From positions 1-64,000 of the forward strand of contig NZ_LXES01000051.1 of assembly GCF_001654845.1 (NCBI RefSeq): a DNA stretch of 64,000 bases, given 5' to 3'. The stretch's first letter is position 1. The number at the start of each line of letters is the position of its first letter. The DNA comes from Enterobacter soli ATCC BAA-2102. Its GTDB lineage: Bacteria > Pseudomonadota > Gammaproteobacteria > Enterobacterales > Enterobacteriaceae. Made by a program: the position numbers and the translations under genes. Under the pieces are notes generated by a model. The model made no database searches. It was not told where the DNA came from and saw nothing but the letters and a program-made list of their open reading frames with translations. Shown one piece after another: positions 51,417 through 61,343 of this stretch.

Positions 51417-52973
51417 ATGTTCACCCGCTACCTGTCCAGTAACCGCAAGATCCTCACCGTCAGTATTTTGGCTGGTTTCTTCATTGCCCTGCTCCTGGGG
51501 ACATTGCAGTTTTTCTGGAGCTACCATAAGCGGGAAGTCAGATTCGATACTTTAATTACGGATTTGAGCGTTTATATGGAGAACTATTTCGATGAGCTAA
51601 AAACCTCAATCGATACACTCCAGCCGCTCACCCTGAATAACTGCCATGACGTTAGCGCTGAGTTAACCTCCCGCGCCGCTTTTAGCATCAACGTCCGCGC
51701 CTTTTTACTGGTCAGGGATAACAAGGCTTTCTGCTCCTCCGCAACCGGGCCAATGAACGTCCCCCTGGAAGAACTTATTCCCGAACTTCACATCGATAAA
51801 CCCATTGATATGGCCCTGCTGCCAGGCACACCTATGCTGCCCAATAAGCCGGCGATTGCTATCTGGTATCGAAATCCATTGGTGAAAAACGGGGGTGTCT
51901 TTACTTCCGTCAATATCAACCTGACCCCTTATCTGCTTTACACGGCGCGCCAGGATGAATTTGCAGGTATTGCAGTGATTATTGGCGATCAGGCCTTGTC
52001 CACAATGTCTGGCTCTCTGCTCAATGCACACGACCTCCATGAAATTCCCGCCCGCACCGCCACACTGAAAGATGTGCCTCTCACCATTAACTTATATGCC
52101 GAACAGTGGACGACGGATGAATTGCTGTTTGCGCTCTTTTTTGGGCTGGTGTGCGGTATCGCGGCCGGGTCACTCAGTTACTATATCCTGACGATTCGCC
52201 TGAATCCGGGTAAAGAAATTTTAACCGCCATTAAGCGTGGCCAGTTTTATGTGGTCTACCAGCCGGTGGTGGATGCTAAAGAGCTCAAAATGCGCGGCGT
52301 TGAAGTGCTGATGCGCTGGAAACACCCGACGATGGGAGAGATCCCACCCGATGCTTTTATCAATTTTGCCGAAGCGCAAAAACTGATTGTCCCGCTTACG
52401 CTCCATCTGTTTGATCTGATCATCCAGGATGCCCCGGTTTTACAAACTGTACTGCCGCCGGGGGCTAAGCTGGGGATTAACATCGCGCCAGGACACCTGC
52501 ACGCCGACAGCTTTAAAGAGGATATGCGCACGTTCAACGCCGCCCTACCGCCGGATCATTTCCAGACGGTACTGGAAATTACCGAACGCGATATGATTCA
52601 GCAGCGTGAAGCCAATCAGCTCTTCGAATGGCTACACAACGAAGGGTTTGAAATTGCGATTGACGATTTTGGCACCGGCCACAGCGCGTTGATTTATCTG
52701 GAACGTTTCACGATGGACTATCTCAAGATCGATCGTGGTTTTGTGAACGCGATTGGTACAGAAACCGTCACCTCTCCGGTGCTTGATGCCGTTCTGACGC
52801 TCGCAAGGCGCCTGAATATGTCCACCGTGGCAGAAGGTGTAGAAACGCCCGAACAAGCCGCCTGGTTGCGTGAACACGGCGTTAATTTCCTGCAAGGTTA
52901 CTGGATAAGTCGTCCGATGCCGCTGGCGCAATTCAGAAAATGGCAGCCGGACATGCACCCTGACCGTGAATAA
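51417..52973 (+). CDS. pdeN: Cyclic-di-GMP phosphodiesterase PdeN (Rtn)
   Basis: Protein of 518 aa (E. coli Rtn 518). An N-terminal membrane span (about 16-36), periplasmic CSS domain with AFCSSATGP near 101-109, a second span (about 238-258), and an EAL domain (about 270-510). EAL motif reads EVL (GVEVLMRWKHP), and metal-binding residues are kept in LEITERD, IDDFGTG and AEGVET. In E. coli the CSS cysteines respond to periplasmic redox state. Located before yejA as in K-12. Confidence 0.94.
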   Translation: MFTRYLSSNRKILTVSILAGFFIALLLGTLQFFWSYHKREVRFDTLITDLSVYMENYFDELKTSIDTLQPLTLNNCHDVSAELTSRAAFSINVRAFLLVRDNKAFCSSATGPMNVPLEELIPELHIDKPIDMALLPGTPMLPNKPAIAIWYRNPLVKNGGVFTSVNINLTPYLLYTARQDEFAGIAVIIGDQALSTMSGSLLNAHDLHEIPARTATLKDVPLTINLYAEQWTTDELLFALFFGLVCGIAAGSLSYYILTIRLNPGKEILTAIKRGQFYVVYQPVVDAKELKMRGVEVLMRWKHPTMGEIPPDAFINFAEAQKLIVPLTLHLFDLIIQDAPVLQTVLPPGAKLGINIAPGHLHADSFKEDMRTFNAALPPDHFQTVLEITERDMIQQREANQLFEWLHNEGFEIAIDDFGTGHSALIYLERFTMDYLKIDRGFVNAIGTETVTSPVLDAVLTLARRLNMSTVAEGVETPEQAAWLREHGVNFLQGYWISRPMPLAQFRKWQPDMHPDRE

Positions 52974-53063
52974 TTTCACAACGGTGGCGGCGTCACTTAT
53001 TATTCAGCTTAACTCAGTGCGCCGATGCGCATAAGTCAGAATAAAAGAGGGAACCGCCGCAAG

Positions 53064-54869
53064 ATGTTAATGCGCTCCGTGTTGCTGTTGCTGGCATTCG
53101 TCAGTTTTTCCGGTCAGTCGGAAACCATCAAAGAAAACTACGCCTTTGCCGTGCTGGGTGAGCCTAAGTACGCCATTAACTTTACTCACTTCGATTACGT
53201 CAATCCTGCGGCGCCAAAAGGCGGGAAAGTGACGCTCTCGGCAACCGGGACGTTTGATAACTTTAACCGTTTCGCATTACGTGGCGTGGCGGCGGCGCGA
53301 ACGGAGTCACTTTACGACACGCTCTTTGTGACGTCTGACGATGAGCCAGGCAGCTATTATCCGCTGGTGGCAGACAACGTCCGCTATGCCGATAACTTCT
53401 CCTGGGCGGAAATATCGATTAACCCTCAGGCTCGTTTTCATGACGGCTCGCATGTGCAGGCAAGCGATGTGGCCTTCACGTTTCATAAGTTTATGACCGA
53501 AGGTGTTCCGCAGTTCCGCCTGGTGTATAAAGGCGCAACGGTTAAGGCCATCGCCCCGCTGACAGTACGCATCGAACTGAGTGAACCGAATAAAGAGAAC
53601 ATGCTCAGCCTGTTCTCACTGCCCGTCATGCCAGAGTCTTTCTGGAAAAACCACAAACTCAGCGACCCCTTATCCACACCACCGCTGGCAGGCGGGCCTT
53701 ATCGCATTACGGACTGGAGCATGGGGCAATATGTGGTCTATTCCCGCGTCAAAGACTATTGGGCTGCCAATCTTCCCGTAAACCGTGGCCGCTGGAACTT
53801 CGATACCCTTCGCTATGATTACTATCTCGACGACAACGTGGCGTTCGAAGCCTTTAAAGCCGGCGCCTTCGATTTACGCGTGGAGAACAGCGCCAAAAAC
53901 TGGGCCACTCGCTATATCGGCAAAAACTTCACCAACGGGTATATCGTCAAAGACGAACACAAAAATGAGTCTGCGCAAGATACGCGCTGGCTGGCGTTCA
54001 ATATCCAGCGCCCTGTATTTACCGATCGCCGGGTTCGCGAGGCTATTACCCTGGCATTTGATTTCGAATGGATGAACAAAGCGCTGTTTTACGGGGCCTA
54101 CAGCCGCGCTAACAGCTATTTCCAAAATACCGAATATGCGGCACGCAATTACCCGGACGCTGATGAACTCACCTTGCTGGCGCCACTGAAAGCGGAGATC
54201 CCGCCAGAGGTGTTTACCAGCGTGTTTCAGCCACCGACATCCGACGGCAAGGGCTTTGATCGCGAAAACCTGCTGAAAGCCAGCAAACTGCTGGATGACG
54301 CAGGTTGGGTTCTGAAAGATCAGAAACGAGTCAATACACAAACAGGTAAACCGCTGAGCTTTGAGCTTTTGCTCTCTTCGGGCGGAAATGACCAGTGGGT
54401 TCTGCCGTTTAAACAGAATCTTGCCAGACTTGGCATCACCATGAACATTCGTCAGGTCGATAATGCGCAGATAACGAACCGGATGCGCAGCCGCGATTAC
54501 GATATGATGCAGCGTCTGTGGTCCGCCCAGCCGTGGCCAAGCTCTGATCTGCAAATCTCGTGGGCCTCCAGCTACATCAATTCGTCCTATAACGCGCCCG
54601 GCGTGAAAAGCCCGGCTATCGATGCGCTGATCGCCAAAATTGTGGCGGCACAGGGAGATAAGACCAAACTGTTACCTTTAGGGCGTGCCCTCGACAGGGT
54701 GTTAACCTGGAATTATTACATGCTGCCGATGTGGTATATGGGCGAAGACCGCGTGGCCCAATGGAACAAATTCTCGCAGCCCGCCGTACGCCCCATTTAC
54801 TCACTGGGATTCGATAACTGGTGGTACGACGTTAATAAAGCCGCCAAACTGCCCGCAGAGCGGCGTTAA
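53064..54869 (+). CDS. yejA: Oligopeptide ABC transporter, binding protein YejA
   Basis: Periplasmic binding protein (SBP_bac_5) of about 601 aa. The start at 53064 (MLMRSVLLLLAF) gives a clean signal peptide ending near GQS/ETIKENYAF; a start at 53025 would put a charged stretch before it. YejABEF imports peptides, and in E. coli the antibiotic microcin C. It is the first gene of yejABEF, 9 bp before yejB. Stretches such as NPAAPKGGKVTLSATGTFDN match E. coli. Confidence 0.95.
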   Translation: MLMRSVLLLLAFVSFSGQSETIKENYAFAVLGEPKYAINFTHFDYVNPAAPKGGKVTLSATGTFDNFNRFALRGVAAARTESLYDTLFVTSDDEPGSYYPLVADNVRYADNFSWAEISINPQARFHDGSHVQASDVAFTFHKFMTEGVPQFRLVYKGATVKAIAPLTVRIELSEPNKENMLSLFSLPVMPESFWKNHKLSDPLSTPPLAGGPYRITDWSMGQYVVYSRVKDYWAANLPVNRGRWNFDTLRYDYYLDDNVAFEAFKAGAFDLRVENSAKNWATRYIGKNFTNGYIVKDEHKNESAQDTRWLAFNIQRPVFTDRRVREAITLAFDFEWMNKALFYGAYSRANSYFQNTEYAARNYPDADELTLLAPLKAEIPPEVFTSVFQPPTSDGKGFDRENLLKASKLLDDAGWVLKDQKRVNTQTGKPLSFELLLSSGGNDQWVLPFKQNLARLGITMNIRQVDNAQITNRMRSRDYDMMQRLWSAQPWPSSDLQISWASSYINSSYNAPGVKSPAIDALIAKIVAAQGDKTKLLPLGRALDRVLTWNYYMLPMWYMGEDRVAQWNKFSQPAVRPIYSLGFDNWWYDVNKAAKLPAERR

Positions 54870-54878
54870 GGAACCAAA

Positions 54879-55973
54879 ATGGGTGCTTATCTGATACGCC
54901 GCTTATTGCTGGTTATCCCTACGCTGTGGGCGATTATCACCATTAACTTTTTTATCGTGCAAATTGCCCCAGGCGGCCCGGTTGATCAGGCGATTGCCGC
55001 TATTGAGTTTGGCAATAACGGCGGGATGCCCGGCGGCGGCGGTGAAAACCTGAGCGCCAGCCACGCCAGAACCGGGACAGGCAATATCAGCGAAAGCCAC
55101 TACCGGGGTGGGCGCGGGCTTGATCCAGAAGTGATCGCCGAAATAACCCACCGCTACGGTTTTGATAAACCCATACACGAGCGTTATTTCAAAATGCTCT
55201 GGGACTATGTGCGTTTTGACTTTGGCGACAGCCTGTTTCGCAGCGCCTCCGTCTTAACCTTGATTAAGCAAAGCCTGCCTGTCTCCGTGACGCTCGGCCT
55301 GTGGGGCACGCTGATTATCTATCTGGTGTCTATTCCGCTTGGGATCCGCAAGGCGGTTTACAACGGCAGTCGCTTCGATATCTGGAGCAGCACATTTATT
55401 ATCATTGGTTACGCCATCCCGGCGTTTCTGTTCGCGGTGTTGCTGATTGTCTTTTTTGCCGGTGGAAGTTACTTCGATGTCTTCCCGCTGCGCGGATTAG
55501 TGTCAGCGGATTTCAGCACCCTGCCGTGGTATAAAAAAATCACGGATTATTTCTGGCACATCACGCTGCCCGTCCTCGCCACGGTGATTGGCGGATTTGC
55601 AGCGCTGACCATGCTCACCAAAAACGCCTTTATGGATGAGATCCGCAAACAGTATGTGGTGACCGCACGCGCAAAAGGCGTGGGTGAGAAGCAGATTATG
55701 TGGAAGCACGTGTTCCGCAACGCCATGCTGTTGGTGATAGCCGGATTTCCTGCCACGTTCATCAGTATGTTTTTTACCGGTTCGCTGCTGATAGAAGTCA
55801 TGTTCTCGTTAAACGGTCTGGGTCTGCTGGGTTATGAGGCCACCGTCTCGCGCGATTACCCGGTGATGTTTGGCACACTCTACATTTTCACCCTGATTGG
55901 CCTGCTGCTGAATATCATCAGTGATATCAGCTATACGCTGGTTGATCCCCGAATCGATTTTGAGGGTCGCTGA
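54879..55973 (+). CDS. yejB: Oligopeptide ABC transporter permease YejB
   Basis: Permease of 364 aa, same length as E. coli, with six membrane spans and the binding-protein-dependent motif YVVTARAKGVGEKQIMWKHV (about 258-277). N-terminal extension with a Gly-rich periplasmic stretch (about 46-65) is native. Its stop overlaps the yejE start by one base (TGATG). Confidence 0.96.
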   Translation: MGAYLIRRLLLVIPTLWAIITINFFIVQIAPGGPVDQAIAAIEFGNNGGMPGGGGENLSASHARTGTGNISESHYRGGRGLDPEVIAEITHRYGFDKPIHERYFKMLWDYVRFDFGDSLFRSASVLTLIKQSLPVSVTLGLWGTLIIYLVSIPLGIRKAVYNGSRFDIWSSTFIIIGYAIPAFLFAVLLIVFFAGGSYFDVFPLRGLVSADFSTLPWYKKITDYFWHITLPVLATVIGGFAALTMLTKNAFMDEIRKQYVVTARAKGVGEKQIMWKHVFRNAMLLVIAGFPATFISMFFTGSLLIEVMFSLNGLGLLGYEATVSRDYPVMFGTLYIFTLIGLLLNIISDISYTLVDPRIDFEGR

Positions 55974-56998
55974 TGCCGCGTTTAAGCCCCGTCAATCAGG
56001 CCCGCTGGGCCCGTTTTCGCCACAACCGCCGCGGCTACTGGTCGCTGTGGATTTTTGCCGTGATCTTTATCTTCAGCATGTGTTCAGAGCTGGTGGCTAA
56101 CGATAAACCGCTGCTGGTGCACGTTAATGACCGCTGGTACGTCCCCGTGCTGGCGAATTACAGCGAAAGCGATTTTGGCGGCCCTTTCGCCACGCCGGCG
56201 GTGTACCAGGATCCGTGGCTTCGCGAACAGATAGACCAGCACGGCTGGGCGCTCTGGGCCCCTGTTCGCTTTGGTGCCAACAGCATTAACTATGCGACCT
56301 CAGCCCCCTTCCCGTCGCCCCCTTCAACGCAAAACTGGCTGGGAACCGACGCAAACGGCGGCGATGTGCTGGCACGCATCCTCTACGGGACACGTATCTC
56401 TCTGCTTTTCGGGCTGATGCTGACGCTTTTCTCAAGCGTGATGGGCGTTGTGGCAGGTGCGGTTCAGGGTTATTACGGCGGAAAGATCGACCTCTGGGGA
56501 CAGCGCGTGATTGAGGTCTGGTCCGGGATGCCGACGCTGTTTTTAATTATCCTGCTCTCAAGCGTGGTGCAGCCCAACTTCTGGTGGCTACTGGCCATTA
56601 CGGTGCTCTTTGGCTGGATGGCGCTGGTGGGCGTGGTTCGCGCCGAATTTTTACGTACCCGTAATTTCGATTACATTCGCGCCGCACAGGCGCTGGGGGT
56701 CAGCGACCGGGGGATCATCTTCCGCCATATGCTCCCCAATGCCGTGGTGGCTACCCTCACCTTCCTGCCCTTTATTTTGTGCAGCTCCATCACCACCCTG
56801 ACGTCGCTCGATTTTCTCGGGTTCGGCTTGCCCCTTGGGTCGCCTTCGCTCGGTGAATTGTTGCTGCAAGGCAAGAATAACTTGCAGGCGCCCTGGCTTG
56901 GCATAACGGCATTCCTTTCTGTAGCGGTGTTGCTCTCGCTGCTGATTTTTATTGGCGAAGCCGTGCGCGATGCCTTTGATCCCAATAAGGCGGTATAA
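55973..56998 (+). CDS. yejE: Oligopeptide ABC transporter permease YejE
   Basis: Second permease, 341 aa as in E. coli; spans at about 20-40 and 130-330, with the EAA-type loop YIRAAQALGVSDRGIIFRHM. Translationally coupled to yejB. Followed by yejF with 1 bp between stop and start. Confidence 0.96.
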   Translation: MPRLSPVNQARWARFRHNRRGYWSLWIFAVIFIFSMCSELVANDKPLLVHVNDRWYVPVLANYSESDFGGPFATPAVYQDPWLREQIDQHGWALWAPVRFGANSINYATSAPFPSPPSTQNWLGTDANGGDVLARILYGTRISLLFGLMLTLFSSVMGVVAGAVQGYYGGKIDLWGQRVIEVWSGMPTLFLIILLSSVVQPNFWWLLAITVLFGWMALVGVVRAEFLRTRNFDYIRAAQALGVSDRGIIFRHMLPNAVVATLTFLPFILCSSITTLTSLDFLGFGLPLGSPSLGELLLQGKNNLQAPWLGITAFLSVAVLLSLLIFIGEAVRDAFDPNKAV

Positions 56999-56999
56999 G

Positions 57000-58589
57000 A
57001 TGACGCAACCCCTTCTTAGTATCGATAATCTGTCGATTGCGTTTTCGAATCAGGGTGAAACACGCACCGTGGTCAGCGATTTGTCGCTGCGCATCCAGGC
57101 GGGTGAAACGCTGGCGCTTGTGGGTGAGTCGGGCTCCGGTAAGAGTGTTTCCGCCCTTTCCGTGCTGCGTTTACTGCCCTCGCCGCCAGTGAGTTATCCG
57201 CAGGGCGATATCCTGTTTCAGGGTAAGTCGCTGCTACATGCCGATGAGCACACGCTGCGTGGCATTCGCGGGAATAAGATTGCCATGATCTTTCAGGAGC
57301 CGATGGTATCCCTTAATCCGCTGCATACTCTGGAAAAACAGCTGTACGAAGTCTTGTCGCTGCACCGGGGAATGCGTAAAGAGGCGGCGCGAGGCGAGAT
57401 CCTGGATTGTCTTGAACGCACGGGAATTCGCCATGCGGCAAAACGGCTGAGCGATTTCCCGCATCAGCTTTCAGGGGGAGAGCGCCAGCGCGTGATGATT
57501 GCGATGGCCCTGCTGACGCGCCCGGAACTGCTGATTGCCGACGAACCCACCACCGCGCTGGACGTAACGGTACAGGCGCAAATCCTTCAGCTTCTACGCG
57601 AGCTGAAAGATGAGCTAAATATGAGCCTGCTGTTCATCACGCATAATCTCAGCATTGTGAAAAAACTGGCAGACAGCGTTGCGGTGATGCAAAACGGGCG
57701 CTGCGTTGAGCAAAACGCCGCCCGGACGCTCCTGACCGCCCCTCAGCACCCTTACACCCAGCGTCTGCTTGATAGCGAGCCTTCCGGCGATCCGGTCCCG
57801 CTTCCCGCGAACACAACGCCCTTGCTGAGCGTGGCCGATCTGGCCGTTTCGTTCCCGATACGCAAAGGCATATTGCGGCGCATTGTGGATGAAAATCCGG
57901 TGCTGAAAAACGTCAGCTTTACCCTGCGCCCGGGAGAAACGCTGGGGCTGGTCGGCGAATCGGGATCGGGTAAAAGTACCACCGGCCTGGCGCTACTGCG
58001 TTTAATCGCCTCTCAGGGGACAATCCAGTTTGACGGGATGCCATTACACAGCTGGGATCGCCGCCAGATGCTGCCCGTTCGCCCGCGAATGCAGGTGGTG
58101 TTTCAGGATCCCAACTCCTCACTCAACCCTCGCCTGAGCGTTTTGCAAATTATCGAAGAAGGTCTTCGCGTTCACCGCCCGGCCCTCACGCCGCAACAGC
58201 GCGAAGAAGAGGTGATAAGGGTCATGGAAGAAGTCGGGCTGGAACCCCAGATGCGACATCGCTACCCGGCGGAGTTCTCAGGCGGGCAGCGTCAGCGTAT
58301 CGCCATCGCCCGCGCGCTGATCCTCAAGCCTGAACTGATTATTCTGGATGAACCCACGTCTTCACTGGACAGAACCGTACAGGCGCAGATCTTAGCGCTT
58401 CTGAAGGGCTTACAGGAAAAGCACCAGTTGGCCTATATCTTTATCAGCCACGATTTACAGGTGGTGCGTGCGTTATGCCATCAGGTGATTGTGTTGCGGC
58501 AGGGAGAAGTGGTGGAGCAAGGAGAATGCCAGCGCGTGTTCGCTGCGCCGACGCAGAGCTACACGCGCCAGCTGTTAGCCTTACGCTAG
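57000..58589 (+). CDS. yejF: Oligopeptide ABC transporter ATPase YejF
   Basis: Fused double ATPase of 529 aa from the ATG at 57000, as in E. coli; a start at 56952 would overlap yejE. Both halves are complete: Walker A GESGSGKS, signature LSGGERQRV and Walker B LLIADEPTT in the first, GESGSGKST, FSGGQRQRI and IILDEPTSS in the second. Dpp/Opp pumps use two separate ATPases; the fusion is normal for Yej. Ends 3 bp before the convergent yejG. Confidence 0.96.
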   Translation: MTQPLLSIDNLSIAFSNQGETRTVVSDLSLRIQAGETLALVGESGSGKSVSALSVLRLLPSPPVSYPQGDILFQGKSLLHADEHTLRGIRGNKIAMIFQEPMVSLNPLHTLEKQLYEVLSLHRGMRKEAARGEILDCLERTGIRHAAKRLSDFPHQLSGGERQRVMIAMALLTRPELLIADEPTTALDVTVQAQILQLLRELKDELNMSLLFITHNLSIVKKLADSVAVMQNGRCVEQNAARTLLTAPQHPYTQRLLDSEPSGDPVPLPANTTPLLSVADLAVSFPIRKGILRRIVDENPVLKNVSFTLRPGETLGLVGESGSGKSTTGLALLRLIASQGTIQFDGMPLHSWDRRQMLPVRPRMQVVFQDPNSSLNPRLSVLQIIEEGLRVHRPALTPQQREEEVIRVMEEVGLEPQMRHRYPAEFSGGQRQRIAIARALILKPELIILDEPTSSLDRTVQAQILALLKGLQEKHQLAYIFISHDLQVVRALCHQVIVLRQGEVVEQGECQRVFAAPTQSYTRQLLALR

Positions 58590-58592
58590 CGC

Positions 58593-58937
58593 TTAGAAAG
58601 GATATTGCCCGGAAAAGGGTTCAGCAATCGCCACACCGAAGTTTTTCAGACGGCAGGTGGCGGCGAATTCGTCCTGGCTTTTAACAAACAGGCACGGCTC
58701 ACCTTCACACTCCAGCACTGAACTGTCGACTTCGATATCCGTCAGCGCCTGACTCAGGCGCTCCATTACCGGCCATGCGCTTTCATCGCTCGGGCTCAGC
58801 AGTTTGAGCGCGACCAGACAATTCTCGCACCCGGCAACGTTTTGCGGAATCGGTTCAACTTTCGAACCTGCAAAACCCGCCGACCAGCGATAGCTCTGGG
58901 GCAAGCGGTGGACTATGGAGAGTTGTAATGTATTCAC
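58593..58937 (-). CDS. yejG: Protein YejG
   Basis: Protein of 114 aa, same length as in E. coli, starting at GTG 58937 (MNTLQLSIVHRLPQSYRW) with GGGGAA upstream. No ATG fits the homologous N-terminus. Conserved soluble protein of unknown function; no domain or motif is recognisable beyond the family similarity. Convergent with yejF. Confidence 0.92.
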   Translation of the reverse strand: MNTLQLSIVHRLPQSYRWSAGFAGSKVEPIPQNVAGCENCLVALKLLSPSDESAWPVMERLSQALTDIEVDSSVLECEGEPCLFVKSQDEFAATCRLKNFGVAIAEPFSGQYPF

Positions 58938-59271
58938 GTTCGTTCCCCGGAAGCAAAATTTACTTCACAATTTATTTACATTCATAGTAACACATCATCG
59001 CTAACCTGCCCTGTTTTTGATAAGAAAACGCTTACAGCCCCAGTTTACGGGCATTAGCATCTTATTTATCCGGGCTTTTTTATGGGAGTTACAGGTTCGC
59101 GTCGGCGCTATATGTACCCGTTTCTGCGATCTAACTCAACCTTTTTAAATACAATGATGTGACTTTTTACATAAATAGATTTTACATAAAAGAAACAAAC
59201 ACGGGGTAAACGAACGGAGTTTTGGTTGATATGCATCAACAAAAAGGCCCGAAACGGGCCTGATGTGTGCG
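58938..59271. other. Intergenic region between yejG and bcr
   Basis: 334 bp with no gene. It contains the bcr terminator at 59245-59261 and an 11-bp direct repeat TTTTACATAAA at 59165-59175 and 59180-59190, 15 bp apart, on the upstream side of yejG. A GGGC-rich stretch followed by six T (59070-59081) may be a weak terminator of an unknown transcript. Confidence 0.5.
59245..59261 (-). terminator. bcr terminator
   Basis: AGGCCCG and complement with a 3-nt loop, followed by TTTT on the minus strand. Confidence 0.85.
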
Positions 59272-60468
59272 CTAGTTGGCCGTTTTTCGGGGCCGACTGG
59301 CGTAGAGATAAAACAGAATAGAGCTGGTCGCACAGAACGCGATAGCCCACAGCATCGGCCAGGCAGTGTTAAACGTTGCCATCGACAGCAGCGCCCCCAC
59401 AATCGCGCCAATACCAAAGCGGAACGTCCCCGCAAGCGATGATGCCGTCCCTGCCATATGAGGGAACTCATCAAGAATAACGGCCATCGCGTTTGAGGAG
59501 ATCATCGACACACAGCCCACAAAGGCCGCAACGCCCAGCACCAGCGCCCAGAAACCGATCCCCAGGAACGCACTCACCACCAGCCAGATAGCCATCACAA
59601 ACTGGATCCAAAGCCCGGCACGGAACATGTTCAGCGCCCCAACTCGCCGGACAAAACGGCTGTTGATAATGGTCAGGATAAACAGGAACACAATATTCAG
59701 CGCAAAGTAATAGCCAAAATGCTGCGGCGAAACGTGGTTAAGCTCGATATAAACAAACGGCCCGGCGCTCAGGAAAGAGAACATCCCGGCAAAGCTGAAA
59801 CCGCTTGCCAGCATATAGCTCAGCACCCGCTTGTGGCGGAACAGCGAAGCAAAGTTACCCAGCGTGGTGCGGATGTGGAATTTCTGTCGGCGTTCAACGG
59901 GCAGCGTCTCATCGATGAAGAAGAAAATCATTGCCGACGCCAGCAGCGCCGCAAGCGCCAGGATCCAGAAAATCGCGTGCCAGCTAAACCATACCAGCAC
60001 TGCCCCACCCGCCATCGGCGCAATCAGCGGAGCAATGGTGGTGACCAGCATGACAAACGACATCATGCGGGAGAACTCTTCTTTCGGATACACATCGCGC
60101 ATCAGGGCGTTAATCACCACGCTGGCTGCTGCCGCTGCAAGCCCGTGGAAAAAGCGCATGACAATGAGATGATCGATGGTTTGCGCCAGAGCACAGGCTA
60201 CTGCCGCGCCCGCAAACACCAGCGTGCCACCCAGAATGACCGGCTTACGGCCAAGACTGTCGGCCATTGGCCCATATAACAGCTGCCCAATCGCAAAGCC
60301 GAGAATATAGGTACTGAGCGTCATCTGTGCGCTGCCCGCCGGTACGCCAAACTGCGCGGAAATGACCGGTAACGCAGGCAGATACATATCGATGGACAAT
60401 GGCATCAGCATGGCCAGCAGGCCAAGGATGAAAACAATTTTGAAAGACGAGTGTGGCCTGGTGGTCAC
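59272..60468 (-). CDS. bcr: Bicyclomycin/multidrug efflux transporter Bcr
   Basis: MFS drug:proton antiporter (DHA1) of 398 aa (E. coli 396), 12 spans, with GPMADSLGRKPVILGG (motif A region, about 67-82). The start is GTG at 60468, with AGGAGA before it. In E. coli it exports bicyclomycin and other compounds. rsuA lies 15 bp upstream in the same direction, suggesting an rsuA-bcr unit. Confidence 0.95.
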   Translation of the reverse strand: MTTRPHSSFKIVFILGLLAMLMPLSIDMYLPALPVISAQFGVPAGSAQMTLSTYILGFAIGQLLYGPMADSLGRKPVILGGTLVFAGAAVACALAQTIDHLIVMRFFHGLAAAAASVVINALMRDVYPKEEFSRMMSFVMLVTTIAPLIAPMAGGAVLVWFSWHAIFWILALAALLASAMIFFFIDETLPVERRQKFHIRTTLGNFASLFRHKRVLSYMLASGFSFAGMFSFLSAGPFVYIELNHVSPQHFGYYFALNIVFLFILTIINSRFVRRVGALNMFRAGLWIQFVMAIWLVVSAFLGIGFWALVLGVAAFVGCVSMISSNAMAVILDEFPHMAGTASSLAGTFRFGIGAIVGALLSMATFNTAWPMLWAIAFCATSSILFYLYASRPRKTAN

Positions 60469-60483
60469 AGAGTTCTCCTGAAA

Positions 60484-61191
60484 TTAGCGCGAAGGTAAGC
60501 CTACGCTGGCGATTTCTTCTTCCGTCAGTGGGCGGTATTCACCTGGCTCAAGTTCCGGGTCGAGTTCAATCGCACCAATACGCTCACGGTGTAAGCCCAC
60601 AACATGATTTCCCACAGCAGCAAACATGCGCTTCACCTGATGGTAGCGCCCTTCGCTGATGGTCAGACGCACTTCGGTCGGGGCGATCACTTCCAGCACC
60701 GCCGGTTTCGTCAGGTCTTTCTCATTATGCAGCTGAACGCCTTTGGCGAATTGTTCTGCTGTGTCATCGGACACCGGCGATTCCAGCGCCACCAGGTAGG
60801 TTTTTTCGCAGTGATGGCGCGGGGAGGTAATGCGATGAGACCACTGACCGTCGTCAGTCATCAGCACCAGTCCGGTGGTGTCGATATCAAGACGTCCGGC
60901 CGCATGGAGCTTATGCGCCACCGGTTCGTCGAGGAAATAAAGGACCGTCGGATGATCGGGATCATCCGTGGAACAGACATAACCTTCCGGTTTGTTCAGC
61001 ATGAAATAGCGTGGGCCATTTTGCTGTGTCAGCGGGTTACCGTCGTACTCCACCTGATGTTCAGGCTGAAGTTTGAAGGAGGTGTCTTTTACAATGTCGC
61101 CATCCACGGTAACGCGGCTGGCGCGAATTTCGCGCCCGGCAATAGCGCGGCTAACGCCGAGTTGCTGAGCGATAAACTTATCAAGTCGCAT
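60484..61191 (-). CDS. rsuA: 16S rRNA pseudouridine(516) synthase RsuA
   Basis: Enzyme of 235 aa (E. coli 231). S4 RNA-binding domain at 1-50 (MRLDKFIAQQLGVSRAIAGR) and a RsuA-type synthase domain with the catalytic aspartate in GRLDIDTTGLVLM (about Asp102) and the conserved ISEGRYHQVKRMF. It modifies U516 during 30S assembly. Diverges from radD across 152 bp. Confidence 0.96.
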   Translation of the reverse strand: MRLDKFIAQQLGVSRAIAGREIRASRVTVDGDIVKDTSFKLQPEHQVEYDGNPLTQQNGPRYFMLNKPEGYVCSTDDPDHPTVLYFLDEPVAHKLHAAGRLDIDTTGLVLMTDDGQWSHRITSPRHHCEKTYLVALESPVSDDTAEQFAKGVQLHNEKDLTKPAVLEVIAPTEVRLTISEGRYHQVKRMFAAVGNHVVGLHRERIGAIELDPELEPGEYRPLTEEEIASVGLPSR

Positions 61192-61343
61192 GAAGTCTTT
61201 TTAGCCTTAATGGTGCTGGAAGTCGGACGACGCGTCCGAAAAAAGAAGCAGTCAAGAACGGTTCAGTATAATGGTCTGGTTGCGCCACTCAAGGGAAAAA
61301 GTTTCGTGGCATACTATTGGCGAGTTAACGAATCAGAGAACCC

